Positions 1 through 8,104 of a DNA stretch of 64,000 nt are shown one piece after another. Origin of the DNA: Allobosea sp035944375. Lineage in GTDB: Bacteria > Pseudomonadota > Alphaproteobacteria > Rhizobiales > Beijerinckiaceae. The position numbers were made by a program, and so were the translations under genes. Each line of letters begins with the position of its first letter. The first letter of the stretch is position 1. The stretch lies in the NCBI RefSeq assembly GCF_035944375.1, contig NZ_DASZBE010000037.1. One strand, 5' to 3'. The notes under the pieces are model-generated. The model did no database searches. It saw nothing but the letters and a program-made list of their open reading frames with translations, and was not told where the DNA came from.

Positions 1-1
1 G

Positions 2-991
2 CTGCCGCGCACGGCCATCGCCAATCCGCGCTGGATGTTCCCGGACTGGGAGTTCGGCATCCGCGAGGAGGAGATCCAGAAGCAGGTCGACGAAGCGCGG
101 GCCGAGGGCGCCGCCGTGGTCGTGCTGCTCTCCCATAACGGCTTCGACGTCGACAAGAAGCTCGCCTCTCGGGTCAAGGGCATCGACGTCATCCTCACTG
201 CCCACACCCATGACGCGATGCCGGGCCTGATCCGCGTCGGCGACACGGTGCTGGTCGGCTCCGGCTCGCATGGCAAATTCGTCTCGCGGCTCGACATCGC
301 CACCAAGGACGGCAAGCTCGCCGATATCCGCTTCAAGCTGATGCCGGTGTTCTCGGACGCGATTAAACCCGATGCCGACATGGCCGCGCTGATCACCAAG
401 GTCCGCGCGCCCTTCGCTGCCGATCTCGCGAAGGAAATCGGCCGGACGGATTCGCTGCTCTACCGGCGCGGTAATTTCAACGGCACCTTCGACGATCTGA
501 TCTGCGAGGCCATGCTGGAGCAGCGCGATGCCGAGATCGCGCTGTCGCCGGGCTTCCGCTGGGGCGGCACGCTGCTGCCGGGCGACGCCATCACCTGGGA
601 GGCGATCACCAACGCCACGGCGATGACCTACCCCAACTGCTACCGCAACGAGATGACCGGCGCGCAGCTCAAGGAGATCCTTGAGGACGTTGCCGACAAC
701 ATCTTCCACCCCGACCCCTATTTCCAGGGCGGTGGCGACATGGTCCGCATCGGCGGCATGGGCTACGCGATCGATGTCGGCAAGCCGATGGGCAGCCGCA
801 TCTCCGGCCTGACGCATCTGAAATCGGGCCAGCCGATCGATGCCGCGCGGAAATATGTCGTCGCCGGCTGGGCCAGCGTCAACGAAGGCACACAGGGCCC
901 ACCGATCTGGGACGTGGTCCGCAACCATGTCGCCGCCCGCAAGACCGTCAGCATCCGCCCCAACGACGCCGTCAAGGTCAGCGGCGCCTGA
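2..991 (+). CDS. soxB: Thiosulfohydrolase SoxB, 3' part (5' end outside window)
   Basis: C-terminal 329 residues of SoxB, the periplasmic di-manganese enzyme that hydrolyses sulfate from the thiosulfate adduct carried on SoxY. The frame is open from the first bases. Visible are the metallophosphoesterase motif SHNG (near base 130), the TAHTHD metal-ligand motif (near base 200) and GSGSHGKF. The 5'-nucleotidase-type C-terminal domain follows (LSPGFRWGGTLLPGD, YPNCYRNEMTG). Family members are about 560 residues, so roughly 230 N-terminal residues including the signal peptide lie upstream. soxC follows after about 30-45 bases, so the two are probably cotranscribed. Identification rests on family motifs and the adjacent soxCD. 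Confidence 0.93.
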   Translation: MPRTAIANPRWMFPDWEFGIREEEIQKQVDEARAEGAAVVVLLSHNGFDVDKKLASRVKGIDVILTAHTHDAMPGLIRVGDTVLVGSGSHGKFVSRLDIATKDGKLADIRFKLMPVFSDAIKPDADMAALITKVRAPFAADLAKEIGRTDSLLYRRGNFNGTFDDLICEAMLEQRDAEIALSPGFRWGGTLLPGDAITWEAITNATAMTYPNCYRNEMTGAQLKEILEDVADNIFHPDPYFQGGGDMVRIGGMGYAIDVGKPMGSRISGLTHLKSGQPIDAARKYVVAGWASVNEGTQGPPIWDVVRNHVAARKTVSIRPNDAVKVSGA

Positions 992-1022
992 GCGCGCCCC
1001 GCCGATCCTGGGCACCACAACC

Positions 1023-2315
1023 ATGGGACATCCGCCGATGAGCTCAGACCCGAAGACCGAACCGCTCGACCGCCGGCGCTTTCTGGGCGCCGCTGGCCTC
1101 GCCGGCGCGGGGCTCGCCGCCTCCGCGCTGCCGCTGCGGGCGCAGGAGGCCAAGCCCGACCCGCTGATCACCGAGGTCCAGGACTGGAACCGTTATCTCG
1201 GCGAGGGCGTCGACAAGCGCCCCTATGGCACGCCGTCGCCCTTCGAGAAGCACATCGTCCGCCGTGACGTCTCCTGGCTGACGGCCTCGCCGGATTCCTC
1301 GGTGAATTTCACGCCGCTGCATGAGCTCGACGGCATCATCACCCCGTCGGGCCTGTGCTTCGAGCGTCATCACGGCGGCATCGCCGAGATCGACCCCGCC
1401 AATCATCGGCTCATGATCCATGGCCTGGTCGACAAGCCGCTGGTCTTCACGATGGAAGACATCCGGCGGATGCCGCGCCAGAACCACGTCCACTTTCTCG
1501 AATGCGCCGCCAATTCCGGCATGGAGTGGCGCGGCGCGCAGCTCAACGGCTGCCAGTTCACCCACGGCATGATCCACAACGTCATGTATACCGGCGTGCC
1601 GCTGAAGCTGCTGCTCGCCGAGGCCGGGCTCAAGCCCAGCGCCAAATGGCTGATGCTGGAAGGCGCCGATTCCTCCGGCATGAACCGCTCGCTGCCGGTG
1701 GAGAAGGCGCTCGACGACGTGCTGATCGCCTTCGCCATGAACGGCGAGGCGCTGCGCCCCGAGCAGGGCTATCCGCTGCGGGCGGTCGTCCCGGGCTGGG
1801 AGGGCAATATCTGGGTGAAGTGGCTGCGCCGGATCGAGGCCGGCGACAAGCCCTGGCAGGCGCGCGAGGAAACGTCGAAATACACCGATCTCCTGGCTGA
1901 CGGCCGCTCGCGCCGCTACACCTTCATCATGGACGCCAAGTCGGTGGTGACGAATCCCTCGCCGCAGGCACCTCTGAAGCACAAGGGCCGCAACGTGCTC
2001 TCGGGGCTCGCCTGGTCGGGCCGCGGCACGATCAAGCGGGTCGACGTCACGCTCGATGGCGGCAGGAACTGGCAGTCCGCCCGCATCGACGGGCCCGTGC
2101 TCGAGAAGTCTCTGACGCGCTTCTATGTCGATTTCGACTGGGCCGGCCAGGAACTGCTGATCCAGTCCCGCGCCATGGATTCGACCGGCTATGTCCAGCC
2201 GACCAAGGACGAGCTGCGCAAGGTCCGCGGCGTCAACTCCATCTACCACAACAACGGCATCCAGACCTGGCATGTCCGGCCCAACGGGGAGACCGAGAAT
2301 GTCGAGATCGCTTAA
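1023..2315 (+). CDS. soxC: Sulfane dehydrogenase molybdenum subunit SoxC
   Basis: Sulfite-oxidase-fold Mo-cofactor subunit of the periplasmic Sox(CD)2 complex, which oxidises the sulfane sulfur left on SoxY after SoxB action. A twin-arginine signal (DRRRFLGAAGLAGAG) and AQEA cleavage-like site start the protein, as expected for a cofactor-loaded Tat substrate. The Mo-pterin region includes HFLECAANSG, with the conserved Cys expected to ligate Mo, and GWEGNIWVKWL. The dimerisation domain (VDVTLDGGRNWQSA) closes the protein. About 430 residues, normal for SoxC. ATGs at 1023 and 1038 are both possible; neither has a strong ribosome site. The 3' end overlaps soxD by 17 bases in another frame. Confidence 0.93.
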   Translation: MGHPPMSSDPKTEPLDRRRFLGAAGLAGAGLAASALPLRAQEAKPDPLITEVQDWNRYLGEGVDKRPYGTPSPFEKHIVRRDVSWLTASPDSSVNFTPLHELDGIITPSGLCFERHHGGIAEIDPANHRLMIHGLVDKPLVFTMEDIRRMPRQNHVHFLECAANSGMEWRGAQLNGCQFTHGMIHNVMYTGVPLKLLLAEAGLKPSAKWLMLEGADSSGMNRSLPVEKALDDVLIAFAMNGEALRPEQGYPLRAVVPGWEGNIWVKWLRRIEAGDKPWQAREETSKYTDLLADGRSRRYTFIMDAKSVVTNPSPQAPLKHKGRNVLSGLAWSGRGTIKRVDVTLDGGRNWQSARIDGPVLEKSLTRFYVDFDWAGQELLIQSRAMDSTGYVQPTKDELRKVRGVNSIYHNNGIQTWHVRPNGETENVEIA

Positions 2316-3054
2316 GCCCGTCCTGCTTTCAGGCCTGGCCGCTCTCGCCATCATCGGCGCCGGCCCGCTGATCGCCCAGACGGCCAAGACGCCTGCGGCG
2401 GAGAAGGCGGCCCCGGCCGCCCGGGCCCAGGCTCCGGCGGCCACGCCTGCCGCTGCGGCGAAGCCCGCTCCGCTCGGGCTGGGCCGCCTCGCTCTGCCCG
2501 CCGAGATCAAGGCCTGGGATATCGACGTCCGCCCCGACGGCGTTGGCCTGCCGCCGGGCAAGGGCACGGTCCGGCAGGGCGACGAGCTCTTCCAGGCCCA
2601 ATGCGCCAGCTGCCATGGCGAGTTCGGCCAGGGCAATGGCCGCTGGCCGGTGCTGGCGGGCGGGCAGGGCACGCTCACCGCCGACCGGCCCGAGAAGACG
2701 ATCGGCTCGTTCTGGCCGGATCTCTCGACGGTCTACGACTACATCCACCGGGCGATGCCCTTCGGCAACGCCCAGTCGCTGAGCCCCGACGACACCTACG
2801 CGCTGACGGCCTATCTGCTTTTCCTCAACGACATCGTGAAGGATGAGGACTTCGAATTGTCGGACAAGAACTTCACAACGGTGAAGCTGCCCAATGCCGG
2901 CACTTTCTACGACGATGATCGCGAAACGGCCGAGAAGGCGTTCTGGGGCAAGGAGCCCTGCATGACGAACTGCAAACCGGAGGTGAAGATCACGGGCCGT
3001 GCCGCGGTGCTCGACGTCACGCCCGATTCGAAATCGGCCCCGAAGGTCGACTGA
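2299..3054 (+). CDS. soxD: Sulfane dehydrogenase cytochrome subunit SoxD (single haem)
   Basis: Cytochrome c partner of SoxC. 251 residues: signal peptide (about 1-26), an Ala/Pro-rich linker (27-60), then a cytochrome domain with one CASCH haem site at 102-106. The best-studied SoxD (Paracoccus type) is a longer dihaem protein; here the C-terminal region has no second CxxCH, although two cysteines (CMTNC) remain. Start chosen because it overlaps the soxC end and begins a good signal peptide. The stop overlaps the next ATG (TGATG), implying translational coupling. Function is firm from the soxC pairing; the loss of the second haem is seen directly. Confidence 0.88.
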   Translation: MSRSLKPVLLSGLAALAIIGAGPLIAQTAKTPAAEKAAPAARAQAPAATPAAAAKPAPLGLGRLALPAEIKAWDIDVRPDGVGLPPGKGTVRQGDELFQAQCASCHGEFGQGNGRWPVLAGGQGTLTADRPEKTIGSFWPDLSTVYDYIHRAMPFGNAQSLSPDDTYALTAYLLFLNDIVKDEDFELSDKNFTTVKLPNAGTFYDDDRETAEKAFWGKEPCMTNCKPEVKITGRAAVLDVTPDSKSAPKVD

Positions 3055-3383
3055 TGCGCGGCGCCCGACCGTCACCCGGCTGGTTCAGCTTCGTCGCCAT
3101 CGCGGCCTCGCTCTCGGGCGGTCCCGCTCTGGCCTCCGGAGACGCGGCCCTGGGGGAATATCTCTCCTCGGAATGCACGGCCTGCCACCAGACCAGCGGC
3201 CGGCAGGTCGGCGGCATTCCGGCGATCGTCGGCCACCCGGCCGACCAGTTCGTCGTGCTGATGAACGCCTACAGGACGAGGCAGCGCGGCAATGTCGTGA
3301 TGCAGACGATCGCGGCGCGGTTGACCGAGGAGGAACTGCTCGCGCTGGCCGCCTACTACGAGAGCCTGAAGCCGCCGGGCTAG
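3054..3383 (+). CDS. Small c-type cytochrome, probable sulfide dehydrogenase haem subunit
   Basis: 109 residues with a signal peptide (about 1-27) and one haem site CTACH at 41-45, so a secreted monohaem class I cytochrome. It starts inside the soxD stop codon and is followed 75 bases later by the flavoprotein FccB/SoxF. This order matches the FccA/FccB (SoxE/SoxF) pair of flavocytochrome c sulfide dehydrogenase, so it most likely takes electrons from that flavin. Classical SoxE is dihaem and larger; this one is closer in size to a monohaem FccA. The exact electron partner is inferred from position only. Confidence 0.75.
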   Translation: MRGARPSPGWFSFVAIAASLSGGPALASGDAALGEYLSSECTACHQTSGRQVGGIPAIVGHPADQFVVLMNAYRTRQRGNVVMQTIAARLTEEELLALAAYYESLKPPG

Positions 3384-3458
3384 CCTCGGTCGAGAGACCA
3401 GCGGCGCGCGCGGCAACGGGCGCAACCCATAAACAAACGAAAAAAGGGGAGATCAGCC

Positions 3459-4736
3459 ATGCATCTCGATCGTCGCTCTCTCATTCTGACGGGCCTCTCC
3501 ACGGCCGCGACGCTGGGGCTGGGCGCGCCGGCCGTCCTCGGCCAGGTCAAGCCGCGCGTCGTCGTCATCGGCGGTGGCGCCGGCGGGGCCACCGCGGCAC
3601 GCTATCTCGCCAAGGACAGCCAGGGCGCGATCGCCGTCACGCTCGTCGAGGAGAACGAGACCTACCAGACCTGCTTCCACTCCAATCTCTACCTCGGCGG
3701 CTTCAAGAGCTATGACGAGATCGTCCATCGCTACGACGCGCTGGCGAAGACCCATGGCATCGCGGTCGCCCGCGCCCGCGCCACCCAGATCGACCGCGAC
3801 AAAAAGGAGGTGGTGCTCTCGACCGGGCAGCGCCTGCCTTACGACCGGCTCGTGGTCTCGCCGGGCATCGACCTCAAATACGATTCCGTGCCGGGCTGGT
3901 CGAAGGAGGCCGAGGAGGCCATGCCGCATGGCTGGAAGCCCGGCCGCCAGACGCAGCTCATCAAGCAGAGGCTCGACGCGGTGCCCAATGGCGGGCTGAT
4001 CGTGATGATCGCTCCGCCCAACCCGTTCCGCTGCCCGCCCGGCCCCTATGAGCGCGCTTCGATGTTCGCCCATGCGCTGAAGAAGGCCGGCAAGGCCGAC
4101 GCGAAGATCATCATCCTCGATCCGAAGGAGGCCTTCTCCAAGCAGGGCGTGTTCCAGGCCGACTGGGAGAAGCGCTATGGCGGGATGATCGAATGGCTCG
4201 GCCCCAAGGTGCATGACGGCATCAAGTCGGTCGATCCGAAGACCAGCACCGTCGTCACCGGCTTCGAGACCTATAAGGACTGCGCCTTCGTCAACGTCAT
4301 TCCCGCGCAGATGGCGGGCGAGATCGCCCGCAGCGCCGGCCTCGCTCCGGCCGGTGGCTATTGCGCGATCGACGCCGCGACGATGAAGTCCACCGTGGAT
4401 GCCAACATCTTCGTCCTCGGTGATGCCTGCATCGCCGGCGACATGCCCAAATCCGCCTTCTCGGCCAACAGCCAGGCCAAGGTCGCCGCGATGGCGATCC
4501 GCGGCGAGCTGACCGGCGCGCGCACCTTCCCGGCACGCTACGTCAACACCTGCTGGTCGCTGGTCGACACCGACGACACCATCAAGGTCGGCGGCCGCTA
4601 CGAGCCCAAGGACGGCAAGATCACGGCGACCGAGACCTTCGTCTCGCAGCCGGGCGAGAGCGACGCGCTACGCAAGGAAAACCAGGCCGAGAACATGGGC
4701 TGGTATGCCGCCATCACCGCCGACATGTTCGGCTGA
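3459..4736 (+). CDS. fccB: Flavocytochrome c sulfide dehydrogenase flavoprotein (FccB/SoxF)
   Basis: 425-residue periplasmic FAD protein that oxidises sulfide and passes electrons to a cytochrome c. A Tat-like signal (DRRSLILTGLSTAATLG) precedes the dinucleotide-binding motif VVVIGGGAGG at 34-43. Cys72 in TCFHSN matches the position where the flavin is covalently attached in the Allochromatium enzyme, and Cys192 and Cys302 are placed like its redox-active disulfide. The FLGDA-type second FAD motif appears as VLGDACIAGDMPKSAFSAN. A strong GGGGAG ribosome site precedes ATG 3459. Followed by a terminator-like palindrome. Confidence 0.9.
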   Translation: MHLDRRSLILTGLSTAATLGLGAPAVLGQVKPRVVVIGGGAGGATAARYLAKDSQGAIAVTLVEENETYQTCFHSNLYLGGFKSYDEIVHRYDALAKTHGIAVARARATQIDRDKKEVVLSTGQRLPYDRLVVSPGIDLKYDSVPGWSKEAEEAMPHGWKPGRQTQLIKQRLDAVPNGGLIVMIAPPNPFRCPPGPYERASMFAHALKKAGKADAKIIILDPKEAFSKQGVFQADWEKRYGGMIEWLGPKVHDGIKSVDPKTSTVVTGFETYKDCAFVNVIPAQMAGEIARSAGLAPAGGYCAIDAATMKSTVDANIFVLGDACIAGDMPKSAFSANSQAKVAAMAIRGELTGARTFPARYVNTCWSLVDTDDTIKVGGRYEPKDGKITATETFVSQPGESDALRKENQAENMGWYAAITADMFG

Positions 4737-4780
4737 GCGTCCCCCCGCACCGTGCCCTCCCGCGCGGTGCGACCCCCCTG

Positions 4781-4809
4781 GCCGCGCCCCGGGGCGCGGC
4801 CCTTTTTTT
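4781..4809 (+). terminator. Intrinsic terminator after fccB
   Basis: A perfect 20-base GC palindrome (4781-4800, GCCGCGCCCC and its complement) is followed by CC and seven T residues (4803-4809). It lies 45 bases after the fccB stop and may separate, or attenuate, expression between the sox/fcc genes and the cytochrome c2 gene. Confidence 0.7.
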
Positions 4810-4831
4810 CCCGTCGAATGAAGGACACCTC

Positions 4832-5221
4832 ATGCACGTGCTGACCCGCGCCCTCCTCGTCGCCTCGGCCTTGGCGGCCGCCTCGCCCGCAGCGGCGCAG
4901 GACATCGCCGCCGGCGAGCGCTCCTGGAACAAGTGCCGCGCCTGCCACCAGATCGGCGAGACCGCCAAGAATGGCGTCGGTCCGCAGCTCAACGGGATGT
5001 TCGGGCGCACCGCCGGTACGGTCGAGGGCTACAGCTACTCGGCCGCCAACAAGAACTCCGGCATCACCTGGGACGAGGCGGTCTTCGCCGAGTACATCAA
5101 GGACCCGCGCGCCAAGATCCCGGGCACCAAGATGGTCTTCGCCGGCATCAAGAACGAGAAGGAAATCGCCGATCTGACGGCCTTCCTCAAGCAGTTCGGC
5201 AGGGACGGCAAGAAACTCTGA
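4832..5221 (+). CDS. Cytochrome c2 / c550-type electron carrier
   Basis: 129 residues: signal peptide (about 1-22), haem site CRACH at 35-39, and the mitochondrial-type signature of cytochrome c2, with GPQLNGMFGR after the haem and GTKMVF supplying the sixth-ligand Met. It is a soluble periplasmic carrier, likely moving electrons from SoxCD and sulfide dehydrogenase to a terminal oxidase. AAGGAC precedes the start. It lies just downstream of the terminator, so it may have its own promoter or be reached by read-through. The role in sulfur oxidation is inferred from position. Confidence 0.85.
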   Translation: MHVLTRALLVASALAAASPAAAQDIAAGERSWNKCRACHQIGETAKNGVGPQLNGMFGRTAGTVEGYSYSAANKNSGITWDEAVFAEYIKDPRAKIPGTKMVFAGIKNEKEIADLTAFLKQFGRDGKKL

Positions 5222-5228
5222 GGACCTC

Positions 5229-5262
5229 GCCGGCTGCGGCGCCCGGCGCGTCCGCAGCCGGC
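5229..5262. terminator. Hairpin between convergent genes
   Basis: An 11-bp perfect stem (5229-5239 with 5252-5262) and a 12-base loop sit between the convergent cytochrome c2 and metallo-hydrolase stops. There is no T run, so a bidirectional terminator role is only suggested by position. Confidence 0.45.
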
Positions 5263-5272
5263 GGACCCGGCG

Positions 5273-6175
5273 TCAGCCCGGCTGGACGAAGCGATAGGCC
5301 GCGCCCTGTTTCTCGACGCGGCCGATCGCGCCCGGCAGATGGTAGCCGATGATGCGGGCCTTCTCGGCGACGGCGCGCTCCAGCAGCGCGCGCCGCGTAG
5401 CGACTGCTTTGTCCGGCTCATGGTCGGAGGCCGGCCGCCAGTCGGGATGGGCAAACGAGATCACCGGATGCGTCAGCGCGTCGCCGACGACGAAGACCGG
5501 CCCTTGCGCATCGTTGAAGGCGAAGGAGACATGGCCCGGCGTATGGCCGGCCGTGGAAAAGGCGGTGACGCCGGGCGCCCAGTCCTGCCCGGGGGTGCGC
5601 GTCTCCAGCCGGTCGCCGAGTTCCTTCAGCACCCGTTGCGCGCCCGCCGCGAAGGCGTGCCGGTCCTCCGGCAAACCCTCATAGACCTTGGGGTTCGTCC
5701 AGTAGGCGACCTCGGCGGCGTCGGCGAGCCAGCGCGCATTGGGAAAGAGCGGCGTGTCGAAATCGTCCAGCGCACCCCAGAGATGGTCCGGGTGCAGATG
5801 GGTGAAGAGCACATGGGTGACGCTGTCGGGCGCGATGCCGGCCGCCTCCAGGCTGGCGGCGAGCTTGCCCGTGCCGGGCAGGAAATTCGCGCCCGAGCCG
5901 CAGTCGAAGACGATGGTGTTCTGGCCGCGCTTCAGGCAGGTGACGTTGAGCACGGTCGTGAGCGGACCCTCGACCTTGGCCGCGTCCCTAACCTGCGCGA
6001 TGTCGATGTCGCGCGCCAGCATCGCCGCCGGCATCTCGAAGCCGCCATCGCTCAGGACGGTGACGCCGGCTGCGCCATCGCCGGTCTTCGCGACGACCTG
6101 GGCAGATGCGGGGAATCGTCCCGTCGGCAGGAGCAGGGCCGCTCCGGCGGCGAGCATCCAGCGGCGATCCAGCAT
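5273..6175 (-). CDS. Exported metallo-beta-lactamase-fold hydrolase
   Basis: 300 residues with an N-terminal RRWMLAAGAALLLP export signal and the di-zinc motif HLHPDH at 126-131. A later metal-ligand His lies in TAGHTPGHVS, an Asp in VVGDALTHP and a final His in IIGYHLPG. It has the complete set expected of an active MBL-fold hydrolase. Sox loci often carry a protein of this fold (SoxH), so a role in sulfur metabolism or thiol handling is plausible but not shown. GGGAGG precedes the start. It is convergent with the cytochrome gene and divergent from the first AtzG-like gene. Confidence 0.8.
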   Translation of the reverse strand: MLDRRWMLAAGAALLLPTGRFPASAQVVAKTGDGAAGVTVLSDGGFEMPAAMLARDIDIAQVRDAAKVEGPLTTVLNVTCLKRGQNTIVFDCGSGANFLPGTGKLAASLEAAGIAPDSVTHVLFTHLHPDHLWGALDDFDTPLFPNARWLADAAEVAYWTNPKVYEGLPEDRHAFAAGAQRVLKELGDRLETRTPGQDWAPGVTAFSTAGHTPGHVSFAFNDAQGPVFVVGDALTHPVISFAHPDWRPASDHEPDKAVATRRALLERAVAEKARIIGYHLPGAIGRVEKQGAAYRFVQPG

Positions 6176-6283
6176 CGAAACCTCCCATTATATTGTTAAA
6201 TAGGAATGTATCGAAACTTGATGGGCACGCAAGTGTGCTCCTTCGGCAGGTCCATCACCGCGTCACCTCGTCCTGCCGGCATC

Positions 6284-6295
6284 AATGTATCCAAA
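6284..6295. promoter_or_regulatory. Operator-like palindrome (weak copy)
   Basis: AATGTATCCAAA matches the island consensus ATTGNATNCAAT at 8 of its 10 fixed positions. It ends 30 bp upstream of the -24 element at 6326, that is 20 bp further out than at the other promoters, so about the same helical face. An even weaker copy lies at 6205-6216. Confidence 0.45.
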
Positions 6296-6325
6296 GCGGG
6301 ATTAACAACTCCCGTTATTCGGGAT

Positions 6326-6340
6326 CGGCACGCCGTTTGC
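6326..6340 (+). promoter_or_regulatory. Sigma-54 promoter of the first amidase operon
   Basis: CGGCAC-GCCGT-TTGC (consensus TGGCAC-N5-TTGC, one mismatch; the essential GG and GC are kept). It is 46 bases upstream of the AtzG-like start. A palindrome-like TTTGCATACAAT (6336-6347) overlaps the -12 element, so a bound regulator there would block the polymerase. Confidence 0.6.
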
Positions 6341-6386
6341 ATACAATACAGCGACATTCTTGATGTGTTGGAGAGAGGAGAGAGGC

Positions 6387-6593
6387 ATGCAGACCCCGCT
6401 GCGGGAGATCGTGGCCGTCCAGGCGCGGACCTGGTCAGGCATTGAACAGCCCAATGAGGCGGCCGGCATCATGGCCGATGCGCTGGCCGCCACCATCGCC
6501 GGATTCGAGGCGCTGCGCGGGCAGCTCGCCTTCGAGGACGAGCCGTCGAGCTTCGAGGCCGCGCTCCAGGAAACGAAGGAGCCGCAGCCATGA
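6387..6593 (+). CDS. AtzG/DUF4089-like small amidase partner 1
   Basis: 68-residue acidic helical protein whose C-terminal DEPSSFEAAL matches the conserved end of AtzG-like proteins. AtzG is a GatC-like small subunit known to form a complex with the amidase AtzE of cyanuric acid breakdown. The gene starts after a purine-rich GAGAGGAGAGAGG ribosome site. It overlaps the following amidase by four bases (ATGA), the coupling expected of subunits made in a fixed ratio. It heads an operon with a sigma-54 promoter. The partner role is inferred from family and gene order. Confidence 0.75.
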   Translation: MQTPLREIVAVQARTWSGIEQPNEAAGIMADALAATIAGFEALRGQLAFEDEPSSFEAALQETKEPQP

Positions 6594-8023
6594 ACGCCGC
6601 CGCCAAAAGCTCGCTCCTGCATCTCTCGCTGACCGATGCCGCCGATGCGCTGAAGGACGGCTCCGTGACCGCGGTCGAACTCACCACCGTCGCGCTGGAA
6701 GCTTTCACCCGCGTCGACAAGGCGATCAATTCGGCGATCTGGCTGGAGGGCGCCGCTGCGCTCGAAGCCGCCGAGGCGCTCGACAAGAAGCGGAAATCCG
6801 GCGCGATGCTCGGTCCGCTCCACGGCCTGCCGCTGGCCCACAAAGACATGTACTACAAGGCCGGCAAGCTCTCGACCTGCGGCTCGGCGATCCGCAAGGA
6901 TTTCCGCCCGGGCTACACCGCAACCGTGATGGAGCGGCTGGAGGATGCCGGCTCGGTCACGCTCGGCGGGCTGAACATGGCCGAGTTCGCGCAGAACCCG
7001 ACCGGCCACAACCAGCATTACGGCCATTGCCGCAATCCCTGGCATACGGATTACTGCACCGGCGGTTCCTCCTCCGGCTCGGGCGCGGCAGTCGCGGCGC
7101 GGCTGGTCTATGGCGCGCTCGGCTCCGACACCGGCGGCTCGATCCGGCTTCCGGCCGCAATCTGCGGCGTCACCGGCATCAAGGCGACGCAGACCCGCGT
7201 CTCGCGCCATGGCGTGATGCCGCTCTCCTTCTCGGCCGACAATGTCGGGCCGCTGACGCAGACCGCCCGCGACGCCGCCCGCTTCCTCGGCGTGATCGCG
7301 GGCCACGATCCCAAGGACCCGACCTCGTCGGCCGAGCCGGTGCCGGATTACGAGGCGGCGCTGACCGGCGACATCCGGGGCATGCGCATCGGCGTGCCCA
7401 CCAACTACTTCTTCGACGGCATCGACCCCGAGGTCCAGGCCGCCTTCGACGCGGCGGTCGCGGTGCTGGAGGCCCGCGGTGCCGTCATCGTCCCGGTCAC
7501 GATCCCGCATATGGATGCGGTCGCGACCTATGGCGGCATCGTCTCGCGCGTCGAGGGCGGCACGATCCATGCGCAATGGATGCGCGAGCGACCCCAGGAC
7601 TACGCCGTGCATCTCAGCGGCCGGCTCTATCCCTCGCAGGGCATCCCCGGCACCTACTATCTCGAGGCGCTGGCAAGGCGCGGGGCGATCCTGAAGGCGG
7701 TCGCGGCCGCGGTCTTCGGCGTCTGCGACGCCTTCATCACGCCGACGCTGCGGATGAAGGTGCCGACGCTGCTGGCGACCGACATCGATGCTGGCACGCC
7801 GGGGGCGATCGAGACCTTCCAGGATGTCTCGATCAACACGCGGCCGATCAACTATCTCGGCCTGCCCTCGGTCAGCGTGCCCTGCGGGCTAGATTCCAAC
7901 GGGCTGCCGATCGGCTTCCAGATCCAGGGACGCCCCTTCGCCGAGGCGCGCGTGCTCAAGATCGCCGACGCCTATCAGCGCGACACCGACTGGCACCGCC
8001 GCCTGCCGCCGAACGTGTCCTGA
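6590..8023 (+). CDS. Amidase-signature family hydrolase 1
   Basis: 477-residue cytosolic amidase with the complete Ser-cisSer-Lys triad: Lys85 (AHKDMYY), Ser160 (GGSSSGSG) and nucleophile Ser184 (DTGGSIR). It hydrolyses a carboxamide to acid plus amine or ammonia; the substrate cannot be read from sequence. It is the most divergent of the six amidases here (TRVSRHGVMPLSFSADNVGP where the others have TYGLVSRRG). Translation is coupled to the AtzG-like gene by an ATGA overlap, with AAGGAG inside that gene as ribosome site. Homology to AtzE/GatA is at family level only. Confidence 0.88.
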   Translation: MNAAAKSSLLHLSLTDAADALKDGSVTAVELTTVALEAFTRVDKAINSAIWLEGAAALEAAEALDKKRKSGAMLGPLHGLPLAHKDMYYKAGKLSTCGSAIRKDFRPGYTATVMERLEDAGSVTLGGLNMAEFAQNPTGHNQHYGHCRNPWHTDYCTGGSSSGSGAAVAARLVYGALGSDTGGSIRLPAAICGVTGIKATQTRVSRHGVMPLSFSADNVGPLTQTARDAARFLGVIAGHDPKDPTSSAEPVPDYEAALTGDIRGMRIGVPTNYFFDGIDPEVQAAFDAAVAVLEARGAVIVPVTIPHMDAVATYGGIVSRVEGGTIHAQWMRERPQDYAVHLSGRLYPSQGIPGTYYLEALARRGAILKAVAAAVFGVCDAFITPTLRMKVPTLLATDIDAGTPGAIETFQDVSINTRPINYLGLPSVSVPCGLDSNGLPIGFQIQGRPFAEARVLKIADAYQRDTDWHRRLPPNVS

Positions 8024-8104
8024 TCCTCGCGACCGATCCGGCCGCCCGCCATCTGCGCGGGCGGCCATCGTCGCACCTCCGGAACGCTGGAACCCCGCGC
8101 CGCC

